A stretch of 55,819 nt of DNA from Chara braunii (GCA_003427395.1 BFEA01000376.1:432160-487978), one strand, 5' to 3'. Shown: positions 32,008 through 42,782, numbered from the stretch's first letter. The notes: generated from the sequence alone by a model not told the origin. Translations and numbers: made by a program.

Positions 32008-33111
32008 TTGGATAAAGAGGAACATCGACTAAGTATTAATTTTATTAATTACTTAGAAAATGCTTCCTCTCGATCTGGGAAATCTGTTTGGAATACACTT
32101 AATTCTTATCAGGTACGTTTTGGACTTGTGATGGGTGAAGCCTTTGTTGAAGAAGATTCATGGGGGGAGAGGAATGCAGAACAGATGATGAGCTTGGTAT
32201 TATCTGACTCAGTCAGCATCACATATGAATCTCTGACAATCGAAAGAGGTAACGAGCAAGTTGATAAAGCCTCTAGACCCTGTGGGGGTTTGCTATTTCT
32301 CGTGAATTCCTTGATTCAGGAGGATCGTCTCAATATGATGTCAGGAAATGAGGAAAGTTGTGAGGTCAGGGAAGCCTTCCGTAAAAATGAGTATGACAGA
32401 GGTTATCAAAAGATTGGATTGTGGTTGAATGGAGAAATTGATGAAGGTGAGGTGGATCCGAAAATTCGCTTGAAAAGTAAGGATTTTGTTGTTCCGTATG
32501 ACCATCTCCTCAGAAAATCTGACAATGGCATTTCAATGAGAGTGGTATATGGATTAACGAGACAGCTTGACGTGATTGCCGCTCTGAATGACGGAGATGT
32601 AGGCGGTCACAGATCGGCGAGAGTCACTTTACGGAAAATTCAACATCTTTACTTCTGGAATGGGATGAAAAAAATGATTGTTGATTTTTGTAATTCCTTT
32701 GTCCTTTGTCAGAAACGTTCGAATCTTTGGTACGTTGAGCCACTTAATCCTCAGTATGTGACTGAATCAGGTGTTGTAGTCCATCTCGATTTGTTGGTAA
32801 TGCCACAAAGAATTAATGGATACATGTATATCTTTGATGCAAGGGATAACTTAACCGGCTTCGTCGATGGATGTGCAATCCGTGAACGAACTGGAAAAAT
32901 GCTGGGAGGATGTATTGAGGAATTTTATCTTCGATATCCGTTTATCCGTGAATTCGTGATGAATCCAGGTGGAAAATTTCGTGCAGATTACGTACAAACT
33001 GTTTTGAAAAAGCTTGGTGTAAATTATAGCTACACCACCAGAGCTCATCCAAAGGCTAACGCTCCAGTTGAGCGAGGGCACGCTACTTTGACAAACTTAT
33101 TGGCAAAGTGA
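32008..33111 (+). CDS. Integrase of element 2 (367 codons), catalytic residues altered
   Basis: Residues 1-180 are the region between RNase H and integrase. The zinc-binding N-terminus follows (GGHRSARVTLRKIQHLYFW and CNSFVLCQKRS); the first Cys of the CxxC pair is Phe here, whereas element P keeps CILC. The DDE core has HLDLLVMP (first Asp), DARDNLTGF, then EFVMNPGGKF where element P has the expected Asp (ASDRGSK) and this copy has Asn, and NAPVERGH (catalytic Glu). The frame is long and open but probably non-functional. The ATG at 32008 is only the first Met of the open frame; the natural product is a polyprotein. Confidence 0.75.
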   Translation: MDKEEHRLSINFINYLENASSRSGKSVWNTLNSYQVRFGLVMGEAFVEEDSWGERNAEQMMSLVLSDSVSITYESLTIERGNEQVDKASRPCGGLLFLVNSLIQEDRLNMMSGNEESCEVREAFRKNEYDRGYQKIGLWLNGEIDEGEVDPKIRLKSKDFVVPYDHLLRKSDNGISMRVVYGLTRQLDVIAALNDGDVGGHRSARVTLRKIQHLYFWNGMKKMIVDFCNSFVLCQKRSNLWYVEPLNPQYVTESGVVVHLDLLVMPQRINGYMYIFDARDNLTGFVDGCAIRERTGKMLGGCIEEFYLRYPFIREFVMNPGGKFRADYVQTVLKKLGVNYSYTTRAHPKANAPVERGHATLTNLLAK

Positions 33112-33641
33112 TGTGCGGGTAATCCATCAAGATGACCTGTTTATCTGAGGGCAACAATGTTCGTGGAAAACAGTACTATCAATCGAACGACGGGGTACGC
33201 TCCTGTGTCTCTATGGTTCGGTTGACATGCAACATTCCCAACCGAAAGCTTTCCGACTACTTGACAGAAGCAGGATATGAAGACAAACCTTTCCACGGAA
33301 GAATTACTTGACCTCAGGGTAAGACAAATAATGATCACGGAGGAGAAGGTTGAGGAGGCTGCTGCCTTGACTGCAGAGAGCAGGCAGGCAGACAAAGACA
33401 AATGGGGTAAGCGGCCTCGAGTCCGTAAAGAGCCCCAGAAAATTGCCAATATTGTTTTCCTCTACGATTTATCTTTGGAAAAACAATGGTCAAGGAAGTT
33501 GGACAGCCGGTGGTTGAGACCGTATCGTATTGTAAAAAAAATGGATCATGGAGCGTATGAAATCGAGGAAATGGATGGGGCACGTGGTCGGAATTGAGTT
33601 TCTGGTGCTCATTTAAGGAAGTTCATTCAGAGGAAATGAGA
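33112..33641 (+). pseudogene. Integrase C-terminal region of element 2 with GPY/F-like module
   Basis: After a stop and frame change, the frame 33277-33597 has a helical segment (LRVRQIMITEEKVEEAAALT), then ANIVFLYDLSLEKQWSRKL and SRWLRPYRIV, the GPY/F module with R in place of G. GAYEIEEMDG and, past one stop, GAHLRKFI follow. It corresponds piece by piece to 7200-6900 on the minus strand in element P. Confidence 0.75.
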
Positions 33642-33676
33642 ACAATGATTGTTTTATTTTAGTACCTCTGTAAATT

Positions 33677-34107
33677 CACATGTGGTTAACGGGGACCCCC
33701 CAGTTTCAGCTCCTGGGTAGCAGGTCCAAAACTGAAATTAGGTTTTGGGGGTGAAATTTTATGTTTTTTTTGTTTTTTTTTGTTTTTGCCTGTTTTGATT
33801 TACTTCAAGGTTGTTGTATACTAAATTTGGTCTCATTTGGAGCATTGGAATTTTCTCTGATAAGACCATTTCTAAAAATGCTGAAAATTCTAAAAATTCG
33901 TTGAATCCAAAATGTCATTCAAGTGCACTTTTGCCTTACTGTTTCACCATGTTTTTATTTTGTTTTTTTGTTTTTTTTCTAATGGTTTATTAATATGGTG
34001 TGCACTCTATGAAATGATGCAATTTTTTGGTCAAAAAGAGTTTCAGGTTTTCTTATAAATAACATTAAAAAAACGCTAAAATTTTGGGTCTCCGTTAACC
34101 GCCTTTC
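33677..34107. mobile_element. 431-bp non-autonomous DNA transposon (MITE) with 9-bp target duplication
   Basis: The direct repeat CTGTAAATT flanks it exactly (33668-33676 and 34108-34116). Inverted ends are CACATGTGGTTAACGGGGAC at the left and, read inward from the right, GAAAGGCGGTTAACGGAGAC, sharing GGTTAACGG-GACCC. The interior is AT-rich and non-coding. A 9-bp duplication is typical of Mutator-like elements, so a MULE-derived MITE is the best fit; superfamily remains inference. Confidence 0.75.
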
Positions 34108-34116
34108 CTGTAAATT

Positions 34117-35577
34117 ATGACAATTCTGTTTTTTTCATTTGAGAGACAACACAGAAACATAAATATGTGCTTTCTTTTTGTTTTTTTTATTAGAGATATT
34201 TTTGTTTTTTTATTAGAGATATTTTTGATTTTTGTGCAATTGTGAATATTTACTGTGAATTTCCTATGATTCAGTAATAAACTACTGTAATAAGAGTGGT
34301 GACAACTTTTGAGCTCTCAAACGTGTCTTTTCTTTTCTTGTGTATAATTGTGAATGTTGTTTTGTGAATGACCGAGTCTATGTGAATGACTATGTATGTG
34401 AATGGATGAAAATGTTTGGCATGAAGATACTCTATATCATATCCTGTTGTGACAAAATTTCTAAAAGATGTGAGCTTTGTAGGTGGTAATGAGGCCCGTG
34501 CCGGAACTTTGTTCCAGGTCCATAACGCGATGTTGTCATCTTCCTTGTGGAAGGGGGTGACTGCATTACCATTGAAAGGAAGGAAGAGTTTGTGATTTTA
34601 TCAAGGCGCTGTCAGTAGAGTAGGCGACCACGATTTACTACGAGGGTAGGGTTGGTCTCCTAACTTTGAAGTAGATAGGGTCGTCTTGTCCTCATAATTA
34701 AGGTCTGACCAACCTTTAGTTGTGTGGGAGAAGGTTGTCCTACCCTATTGGTAGCAAAATGATAAGATTGTGAAACCGGAATCGGAGGGAAGGTGGTGAG
34801 GCCCGAATTTAAAACGGGGCTTGATGTCGGGATGAAGTCCTTTAAAAGGATTACACCACTTCTCGACACTAATCACATAAGAGTCAGAATGATCCTATAT
34901 GGTATGCTATCGAGTATCAAAAGGATGAGCTCACTGTGTTGGATGAATGAAAGGAAGATGTGGATGGATGGTTACTCTCATCAATGGTTAAAATCCAGAA
35001 AGTTGATACATTTTGAAAGACCTGTCAGGGGTTAATCCTGACTTATTTGGGGAAATAAGTTAAACGCAAGTTTTCTGTGAAGGAAAAGGAAATACTTGAT
35101 GCCTTTATTTTGATGTTTTCCCTGATTGTAGTATAACTTGAATGTGAGTATCATTGTGTGTATTGGAGACCCATGTTGAATTCCTGGCGGCGTTGCGTAC
35201 GTCGAGGTGTTGTGAAAAACATCCCCGTAAACTCAAGAGAACTGGGTTAGATTCCCGACAGTTAAGGGAATTCCCCAAGTGAACAAGAATAGCAGTATCA
35301 ATTGATTGGATTATGTTGGATCTAGCTGGAGGGCTTCCAGTACCATTATGAGAGATAAAATTTTGAGTGGTCGCCAGTGGGATGATGCTGAAACCATCCA
35401 GAAAGAAGTCCACATAAATTGAAGGCATCATGCCAACAGTCTCAGCAAATATTTTGATGAAAAAGGGGAGACTGTCTGCCAAAACTTCTTCTGGAAAACA
35501 CCTCTGATATGATAGTTTTAGATAAAAGTGAATGACGTGGAAGTCATTCAATGCGGTCTGGGAATGCTGTCGGGACA
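34117..35577 (+). other. Non-coding 3' region of element 2 before LTR B
   Basis: No supported gene; open frames of 69-159 codons on either strand show no motif. A short direct duplication of a TTTTTTATTAGAGATATTTT unit lies just upstream of 34235. The region corresponds in position to 5632-6899 in element P. Confidence 0.5.
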
Positions 35578-36177
35578 GAAACACTTACAAGGATATCTGC
35601 CCTGTATTTTCAATGTCGGACGATGTTCGAATTCTGATGAAAGTTTTGAAAGGTTCGGTCTGATGAAATAAAAATACTGCCGGAATGTTCCGACTCGTCC
35701 GTGATTTGAATGAAATTAAAAATTTTATGCAGCCGTCTATCTGCCGACAGATGTAACGGCAAGGGTAGACGGTGTAACCAGGCGCCCCTATATTAAAATG
35801 AGGGACTGGAGAGAGAAACGGCGGTGAAAACACTAAAATAAAATATTGTTTTGACTAAAATTTGGTCAGCCGCGCGATTCAGGACCAAAAAGACAAAAAA
35901 ATAGCCGTGTCAGGGGTACGGCGGTGATAAGAAGAGCCAACACAGCTAAAATGTCATGTCACTTCAAAGAGGACATATCGTCAGGAGCCCGATGGCAAAT
36001 CCAAGGTCAAAAGAAGTGGATTGTCTAGCCTATCAGGCCAAACCCAGCGGGCCGCGTGATGGTGCAACCTGCCCTTGGATGAGATAGGCAAACTGCGCTA
36101 GCCTAGCCTAGAGAGCAGACGACTTACTGGGCCGCAACCCTTCAAATAGAAAGGCGACAGGAATAGCTCCCGTGATA

Positions 36178-36263
36178 GGAGCTAGCTCAGTAGGTACCGC
36201 ACTGAACTTCCACCCAGTAGATGTTGGGATCGAGCCCGACGATACGCTGCTTGGGATAACTCC
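36178..36263 (+). repeat. tRNA-like hairpin (LTR B)
   Basis: GGAGCTAGCTCAGTAGG gives a textbook A-box (TAGCTCAGTAGG). The B-box-like part is GGGATCGAGCCC. The closing arm is decayed (TTGGGATAACTCC), so the hairpin is weaker than in copies A, C and D. Confidence 0.6.
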
Positions 36264-36355
36264 TTTTTGGAGCTGCCTACTACATAAGCATGAAGCATGG
36301 CCATTTTCGGCCACGAGATCGTTAGATCTCACGGCCGAAAACGGCCGCGCAGTTG

Positions 36356-36392
36356 TAGCATGGCCCCTGCGCAAGGATGACACGCATAAATC
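36356..36392 (+). pseudogene. U6 snRNA 3'-half sequence embedded in LTR B (best match)
   Basis: The 37 nt from TAGCATGGCCCCTGCGCAAG to CACGCATAAATC are, as far as I can recall the plant U6 sequence, identical to it. After AAATC the match stops in AAAAATTT and a T run. The upstream hairpin (CGAGATCGTTAGATCTC) and tRNA-like unit are the same as in LTR A. Confidence 0.85.
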
Positions 36393-36642
36393 AAAAATTT
36401 TTTTTTTTGAACTTTGGTTTGCATATCGGAGGACAAAGGGGAGGGCGCCAGCAAAGAAGGGCGGTGATTGCTGTGGCCGTTGGCTTATGCCAATGACATT
36501 TAAAAAAAAAAAGAAAAAAAAAAGGGAAAGAAACGAATGGCGCCAGATGGCGCTCAGACAAGAGGAAAGGGACTCGAAGTCCCCAACAGACTGCAGGGGC
36601 CCGTTTTACGGGTGACCATTTTTGTGGATGAGGTAAGTTGTT

Positions 36643-36643
<1 letters not shown>

Positions 36644-36690
<47 letters not shown>
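36644..36690. repeat. Poly(T) tract of about 47 bp
   Basis: Lies just after GAGGTAAGTTG in LTR B; LTR A has a short interrupted T run at the matching place (15828-15848). Homopolymer length may be unreliable in the assembly. Confidence 0.9.
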
Positions 36691-36783
36691 CCCTTCCTCC
36701 ACGTCGCGTGGTCATTGGCGTATGGAGAGAAGGAAAAAAAAAAAACGGGGAAGGGGCCGAAACGAAACAAACTAAAAACCTAG

Positions 36784-37267
36784 GTTACCAATGGTCGGGA
36801 GACCGGACGTCTCTCCTAGACGTTAGGTACCTCCGTCGTATGGATTTTCGGACGACGACTTTTTGGCGAAAAAAAACAATAAAAAAAAATCACAGTGTTG
36901 CGCATGCCCTAGAGACGCCCCACAAACATTTTCAGATTTTTCTGAGCATTTGGTGATAGGGTGGTATTTGGGGGGGGGTGGGAGGTATGATGGGTTTTGG
37001 TGGGGATAGGAGGGGTATAGGTGGGGATTAAAATCTGTGAAGATTTTTATTATTTATTCTACAGGCCCAAATGATCCAAAAATTTGGTGGCATACACCTA
37101 ATGCAAGGTGGAAGCCACATTATTATTATTATTTTTTTAACTTTTTATTTTTTTTATTTTTTATTTTTAGCGCTAGGTCGGACATACCCTGTCCGGTCCA
37201 ACGTCCGACCAGATGTCCGGTCGGACATCCCGGACGGTCAGAGGGGGTCCCGGACGTCCGATCTAAC
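36784..37267. mobile_element. 484-bp insertion in LTR B with AACCTAG duplication
   Basis: LTR A is continuous here (CTAAAAACTTAAG then an A run). LTR B instead has 484 bp bounded by AACCTAG at 36777-36783 and 37268-37274. Ends begin GTTA in both inward directions, a very short possible inverted repeat. The right third is full of GTCCGG/CGGACGTCCG words. No coding capacity. A 7-bp duplication does not name a superfamily by itself. Confidence 0.6.
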
Positions 37268-37308
37268 AACCTAGTTAAGAACTAAAAAAAAAAAAAAAAA
37301 AAAAAAAC

Positions 37309-37436
37309 CGAGGCAAACTGCCTCGTGGGAAAAAAACAGTCCTTTGGACTGTGTGGGAGCACAAAGGCTCCCAGTCTGTTTTTCTTTTGAGCAACCTACT
37401 GTGGCCACGAGATCTTAAATCTCGCGGCCCACAGTA
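37309..37436 (+). repeat. Chain of four short stem-loops in U3 of LTR B
   Basis: CGAGGC AAACT GCCTCG (37309-37325), ACAGTCC TTT GGACTGT (37336-37352), GGGAGC ACAAAG GCTCCC (37355-37372) and the long arm TACTGTGGCCACGAGAT with its complement (37398-37436). Same order as at 15976-16102 in LTR A. Confidence 0.75.
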
Positions 37437-37607
37437 CATGCGTGAAGGAGCTGAGAAAGAGAGAGAGAGTGGGAGGACGTGAGAGTTGGGAAGGGGAGGA
37501 CCTACTCCTCTAAACCTGACAACTGCCCTCCCATTTTAAGGGGAGGGCAGCAGAGGGAAGGAGCAGGTTGTTGGCAGACAACTGCATTTTTTTTTTTTTT
37601 TTTTTGG

Positions 37608-37675
37608 GTATCTGGTCTCAACCATAGACCAGATACATGTAGGGGGTCCGGCGTTTTGGGAACGCCGGACCCCCA
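37608..37675 (+). repeat. Two strong hairpins specific to LTR B
   Basis: GTATCTGGTC TCAACCATA GACCAGATAC lies at about 37609-37637 and GGGGGTCCGGCGT paired with ACGCCGGACCCCC at about 37642-37674. In LTR A the matching place holds TGCTCCTGGC TCAAACCACG GCTAGGAGCA: a similar loop on a different stem. Confidence 0.75.
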
Positions 37676-37827
37676 TGAGCAAAAAATTCCGACCGGATTT
37701 TGGCAAAAAAAGTCAGTTTTGATTTCGTTCAAAAAATATAATATGTCCGTTTTGATGAAATGGCTGTTCACTGTGAGCCCGCGACTTTGCCTGGGGGCTG
37801 GAGTGATGTCCAACCCTCCTCAGCCAC

Positions 37828-37834
37828 TATAAAA
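37828..37834 (+). promoter_or_regulatory. TATA box of LTR B
   Basis: TATAAAA within CCTCAGCCACTATAAAACAG, conserved with LTR A. A CAGCTGTCCCCAGCTGCCACA leader context follows in both copies, which points to a conserved start region. Confidence 0.65.
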
Positions 37835-38189
37835 CAGACAGCTGTCCCCAGCTGCCACATAAAGCACTCATGATGCCAGTGTGTGACGAGCACACTTGAG
37901 TGTTGCTGGCTGCTGGAGGAGCTGCCTAAGGCAACGAGGGAGGAGGCTGAAGTTCTGCAGAGGAGCGAGAGGAGAGCAGTTGGGCAGTCATAGCCAAGGC
38001 AGGGAACACTCTGCTCCCCTCCCTTCTGGCTGGTGCTGGTCCGACGGGACTGACCCAGGGACACTGCGGGACTACGACAGTACGACGCTGTAGAATTTGG
38101 GCCTGAGGCCCAAATTTTACTAATTTCGGCCAGACATTTTTCCGCTGTAGTGGGGAAATGCTGTCAATATTTTACAGCGGCGACAAGGC

Positions 38190-38600
38190 TGTTAATGGCA
38201 GTGGTGCGGAAGCGCTACCGCATTTTTGCGGCGGCGACACTAAGTTTAACCGCGGTGGTGCGTAAGCGCTGCCGGATTTTTGCAGCGGCGACACTAAGTT
38301 TAACGTAGGTGGTGCAGAAGCGCTGCCAGATTTTTGCACCGACGCCACTAAGTTTAACGGCGGTGGTGCAGAAGCGCTGCCGGATTTTTGCGGCGGCGGC
38401 ACTAAGTTTAACGACAGTGGTGCGTAAGCACTGCCGAATTTTTGCGGCGGCGACACTAGGTTTTACTTCGGTGGTGCAGAAGCGCTGCCGGATTTTTGCG
38501 GCAGCGACACTAAGTTTAACGACGGTGGTACGGAAGCGCTGCCGGATTTTTGCGGCGGCGACACTAAGTTTAACGGCGGTAGTACAAAACCGCTGGTGAA
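38190..38600. repeat. 54-bp tandem repeat array in LTR B (about 7 units)
   Basis: Same unit consensus as the array at 17160-17600, with ACACTAAGTTTAAC recurring at 54-bp spacing. One unit is variant (ACTAGGTTTTACTTCGG). The long minus-strand frame through it is a by-product of the 3n period. Confidence 0.95.
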
Positions 38601-39617
38601 CCTGGTCATGCCATAGTAGGGTCACATAACATATCTCCCCAATCTCCATCTCGAGAACCTGGTTGCGGCATGACCTCTCAATTGACCCCCTGTCTGTTGA
38701 TTGGAAGTCTATGGCCTCCACCCCTTACAGATGGGTTTCCCCCCTTACCTTTCTCCTTCACAATGTCATTCTTTGGCTCAAGCAAGCCCCACCTCATACC
38801 TCCTCATTCACTCCAATTCCTCAAGAACATGGTACCCTAGACTGACCCAACTCAATATAACCTCAACCTTCACCATTCCCAGTCACCTCGCTCTTGTATT
38901 CATAGCCCTAGAGTACACCACTCCACTCCTAACCCTGCTAAGTTCAAATTCATTGCTTCCTTTTTTCCCACCTAATCTTCTCGTTCCCCCCCTTTCGATC
39001 CTCTTTCACCTCTATCCTCTTGTGACCTCCTCTGACTCACTGCTTCAGACCCTTGCTTCCAACTGCGCAGCATCCTGTCTCTGTAACGTACGAGCATCCC
39101 AATACTAGTCCACGTCTCTTGCCTCATCATTTCCCCCAGGCTCTATCCTTCCTCAATTCCTGCTTGGACACCTCCTAGTCGAAAACTATGACCACTCTCG
39201 CCTTCGAACAGTCCCGCCTCCCCAAACCACTTCTCTATCCGCTTGATAAATCCCGCTCCTCCAAGTGCCGTCCCCTCTCTCCCCGACCTAAATACTGAGT
39301 GTCTGCCGAAAGGTAAAATGGGGGATCCCCGACTCCCTGCTCTAACCTTAGAGCGACGTCCTACCTCCACCTTACCCCCATCCTACCCCCAGTTCGATGG
39401 GGTTAAAGCGGCCTGCCAAAAGAAGTTGTGCCAAGCAGGGGGGGTCCAACCCCGTTTCTGTGGCATGGGGGGTGCCCCTTGCAGTCGGGAACCCCCCCGC
39501 ACTGCCGATTTTATTTTTTAATTGAAAAAAAATAAAAAAAACGGTGGGGGTTGGAAAATTCCGTCTCTGGCCGTCAGTCCCTTTCGTGGGACCAACCTGC
39601 CCATGGGAGGGTGTGCG

Positions 39618-39618
<1 letters not shown>
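38601..39618. other. Pyrimidine-rich unassigned sequence
   Basis: C/T-rich on the plus strand, with a plus-strand frame at 38701-39108 of Leu/Ser/Pro composition that I do not trust as a gene. No homology to the LTR family. Confidence 0.5.

Positions 39619-39702
<84 letters not shown>
39619..39702. repeat. Compound (CA)n(GA)n microsatellite
   Basis: About 36 bp of CA followed by about 48 bp of GA. Open frames here encode His-Thr and Arg-Glu repeats only. Confidence 0.95.
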
Positions 39703-39707
<5 letters not shown>

Positions 39708-39810
39708 CATGAAAGTCTTCAACCTCGCGGCAGGCCTCATGGTACTTCCATCGATAGGATGAGTAAAATCGAATGAATCTACCTAGAACATTGAAATATA
39801 CACTGCCACA

Positions 39811-40325
39811 NNNNNNNNNNNNNNNNNNNNNNNNNNNNNNNNNNNNNNNNNNNNNNNNNNNNNNNNNNNNNNNNNNNNNNNNNNNNNNNNNNNNNNNNNN
39901 NNNNNNNNNNNNNNNNNNNNNNNNNNNNNNNNNNNNNNNNNNNNNNNNNNNNNNNNNNNNNNNNNNNNNNNNNNNNNNNNNNNNNNNNNNNNNNNNNNNN
40001 NNNNNNNNNNNNNNNNNNNNNNNNNNNNNNNNNNNNNNNNNNNNNNNNNNNNNNNNNNNNNNNNNNNNNNNNNNNNNNNNNNNNNNNNNNNNNNNNNNNN
40101 NNNNNNNNNNNNNNNNNNNNNNNNNNNNNNNNNNNNNNNNNNNNNNNNNNNNNNNNNNNNNNNNNNNNNNNNNNNNNNNNNNNNNNNNNNNNNNNNNNNN
40201 NNNNNNNNNNNNNNNNNNNNNNNNNNNNNNNNNNNNNNNNNNNNNNNNNNNNNNNNNNNNNNNNNNNNNNNNNNNNNNNNNNNNNNNNNNNNNNNNNNNN
40301 NNNNNNNNNNNNNNNNNNNNNNNNN
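39811..40325. other. Assembly gap (N run)
   Basis: 515 unknown bases; true length may differ. Everything beyond is linked to the retrotransposon region only through this gap. Confidence 1.
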
Positions 40326-42779
40326 GGGGAGTGTTAGGGAGGGGTGCAGCGGAGGGGTGTTGATGGTTGTAGGGGAGGGATGTTCAGGGGTGTAGGGGCA
40401 TAAAGGTGTTTTTTTTTTTTTTTTTTGTTTTTTTTTTTGTCCGTTTCGGAGTTGGGGGGCTTGATCCTCATCATCTGCAGCCCCCCACCAGTCACATGTT
40501 TTTCAAAAGTGGGTTATACGGGGAGAAAAAGAGGCAGAACGGTGTTAGAGCGGGCTCAACGGGGGTAGGGGGGTTAGAGCGGAACTCTAACGGCACCGCA
40601 TCCCGCTCTACCCGTTCTTCCCCTCTTCCTAGCCTAAATACATACCTTTTCCTTATATCAATTCTCATTTTCTCGTATACAACAATCAGCTCAGGTATTA
40701 CCCCCAAAAACGTTTCCTCGCCTTACCACACAATTAGCAATATCTATCTCCTTAAACTGTAACCCCAACCCTTCTCCACATTGTTGCCAACTCTCCCGTA
40801 GATACAATAGCATCGCCGCATCCCGATAAGCCCCCCCTCTGAATATGAAGTACGGCAATGACTCTCTATCTCAACCAACCATTGGCTACTCAAGAAGGAC
40901 AGAATATCCAAGTCACTGCACTCCATGAAGCTTCGTCCAACATTGTTTTGATCAAGCCATTCATGAAGTCCAAGAAGAAGATTCTTCACTCCATTCGGCC
41001 ATCGTCGGCCAGGACCAAATTCTTCAATCAAAGCACTGCTCTATTCCAGGCCTGCTTTGTACCTCCCAACGACTCCAGAGTCGCTCGCTTCTGACGTCAG
41101 GTGCCATCACTCATTCGCTCGTTCCACCATTCCTCGCAAGATTCCGCTGTCACTTGCGGGACTATCGGGGGATTGGGGTGGTCTAGGAGGTGTGTGGACC
41201 TGCTGCCCCAACTCCTTGACTCTCATCCAAGTAATGTGGCATCATCAGCGGTATGGCTTTTTTCTATTATATCTGGATCGTCCTGTGCAGGAAGGAGGCG
41301 GCTTGGTTCTGCAGGAAACAATCTGAAGGTCGCCGCTTGGTTCTACAGGAAGCAATCTGAAAGGGGCAGCTTGGTTCCGCAGGCCGTGCCAATGGTTACA
41401 GAGCAGCTGAGACGTGACCAGCTCAGAAGCAACCGGTCAACCCTCATGCTTTGTTCTGGAGAACACAGCTGACCAACTGCCATGGACATAGTTCCACAGC
41501 AGCTGAGAGACGATGGGCTCTGAAGGAGTAACCAGCCATGGCGGTCATGGACTCACCTGCCACAGCAGGGAGGGGTGCCTCTGTGGGCATACTCACAGTA
41601 GCACTTCCCTAAATTTATCTGACTGAAATGTCATTCCTGCCCTGAGTCTTGGATCGACGATTTGCTTGACTTCTTGGTGGAGAAGGAACTGAACTGCAGC
41701 TTCCCAGAATGGAAGGAGGCGTGCCCATTAGCCTATACGTTTCGCGCTGTTGTCACCATCAGCTGCGCCGTGAGCGCTGCTCAGGCACCGGGAGACGCGG
41801 AGAACCACGCCAAGGTCCAAAGCAACTGTGAGGCCATGGGGCTTGCCGCACCCCTCGCCAAACGGTAACGTTTTGAATGTATTGGGACGACCACAGGTCC
41901 GGATTCGTCGAGACCGTTAGTGTTTGGCGAGAGTGGTGCCCCAGCGCCCATCGCTTTTTATTTTTTTCGCCCTCCATCTTACGGCTGTGGGGGAAGATGA
42001 AAAGGGAGGCACAGTTTCTGCCAAATGCTCGGTCCTTGTGTTAGCCGGGCCCCCACCGGCGGCCCCAACCCTGCACCCTAAACGCTCTGGCAGAAGGGCA
42101 AACACGTCGTTACCTCTCTCCACCGAGAGAGATAACCTCCCTGAGAGAGATAACCTCTCTTCACCGAAGAGAGGCAGAAAGCTATGCCTCTTGCAGGGAT
42201 CCCGCGTATAGCCTCAAGAGAGGTGGCAGGTAGGTAGTGAAAGAAAGATATATGTTCCATGACATGGCAGAACGCCAGTTAAAAGTATGTGAGGGGAGAG
42301 AATAATATTTTTGAAGAATAAAATAAAACAAGACCAAAAACGTTTGCACCAGTGGCCGCCCTTGCTTCTGCGAAAGGTGTGGGTAGATTCATGGCGGTCA
42401 GGGGAAGATGAACTGTCGGAAACGAATGGGATTATGCGTTTATATTTCCTTTACCGGTCTAATGGCGCACGCACATAACTTTTTATTTTTTTGTTTTTTG
42501 TTTTTTTGGTTGTAAGTAAGCTACATTCTTCTCTCTCAATTTCACCTCACATTACCTACCTACCACTACTCCTAATTACTAACCGCTTGCCGCGATTGCT
42601 GTCCAATTCATCCACATCTGGCCGTAATTGCGGTTAGATACGCTTAGATAATGCCTAGTGTGAGTGGGTATGGCCTGAAAAGGGCAAACGCGAACACGCT
42701 CCGAGATCCGCTAACTTCTTTGAATGCGTGGATTTTCCCGCTTGTCCACATTGTCGGGTAGGACCCCTGCGTCCTTCTG
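40326..42779. other. No supported gene; scattered short frames
   Basis: Open frames of 60-123 codons (for example 40858-41094, 41101-41472 and 41662-41868, all plus) show no motif I recognise. Notable small features are the 34-bp x3 repeat at 41297-41390 and a set of CCTCTCTTCACCGAAGAGAGG-like short hairpins at 42110-42175. Confidence 0.5.
41297..41390. repeat. 34-bp tandem repeat, 3 copies
   Basis: GCTTGGTTCT/C starts at 41301, 41335 and 41369, each followed by a (G/A)CAGGAA(A/G)CAATCTGAA-like stretch in the first two units. Period 34 bp. Confidence 0.85.
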
Positions 42780-42782
42780 AGG

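Larger units (their letters stand above)
27263..35577 (+). mobile_element. Internal region of element 2 (Ty3/gypsy-like gag-pol), broken
   Basis: Everything between LTR C and LTR B reads in plus sense. Order: leader with a foldback, gag with zinc knuckle, aspartic protease, RT, RNase H, integrase with GPY/F module, and a non-coding 3' part with a small DNA transposon. Protease before RT and integrase last is the Ty3/gypsy order. Reading frames are interrupted by stops and frameshifts, so it is a dead copy. The sequence after the LTR end (ACGCCCACAGTG) does not match the tRNA-Asp site of element 1. Confidence 0.75.
35578..38600 (+). mobile_element. LTR B: 3' LTR of element 2, truncated
   Basis: It starts TGTCGGGACAGAAAC and aligns closely with LTR A through the tRNA-like unit, U6 segment, hairpin chain, TATA box and 54-bp array. 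Differences are two replaced or inserted stretches (36784-37267 and about 37590-37760). The alignment stops inside the repeat array near 38600 after AGTACAAAACCGCTGGTGAA, so about 1.5-2 kb of the usual LTR 3' part is missing. It is closer to A than to C, although C is its presumed partner at the other end of element 2; element boundaries may therefore have been reshuffled. Confidence 0.7.

Noticed and set aside
35238-35256. T-arm-like GGGTTAGATTCCCG
   Set aside because: No A-box or matching acceptor stem at suitable distance.
39773-40363. 196-codon frame
   Set aside because: It runs through the N gap; almost all residues are unknown.
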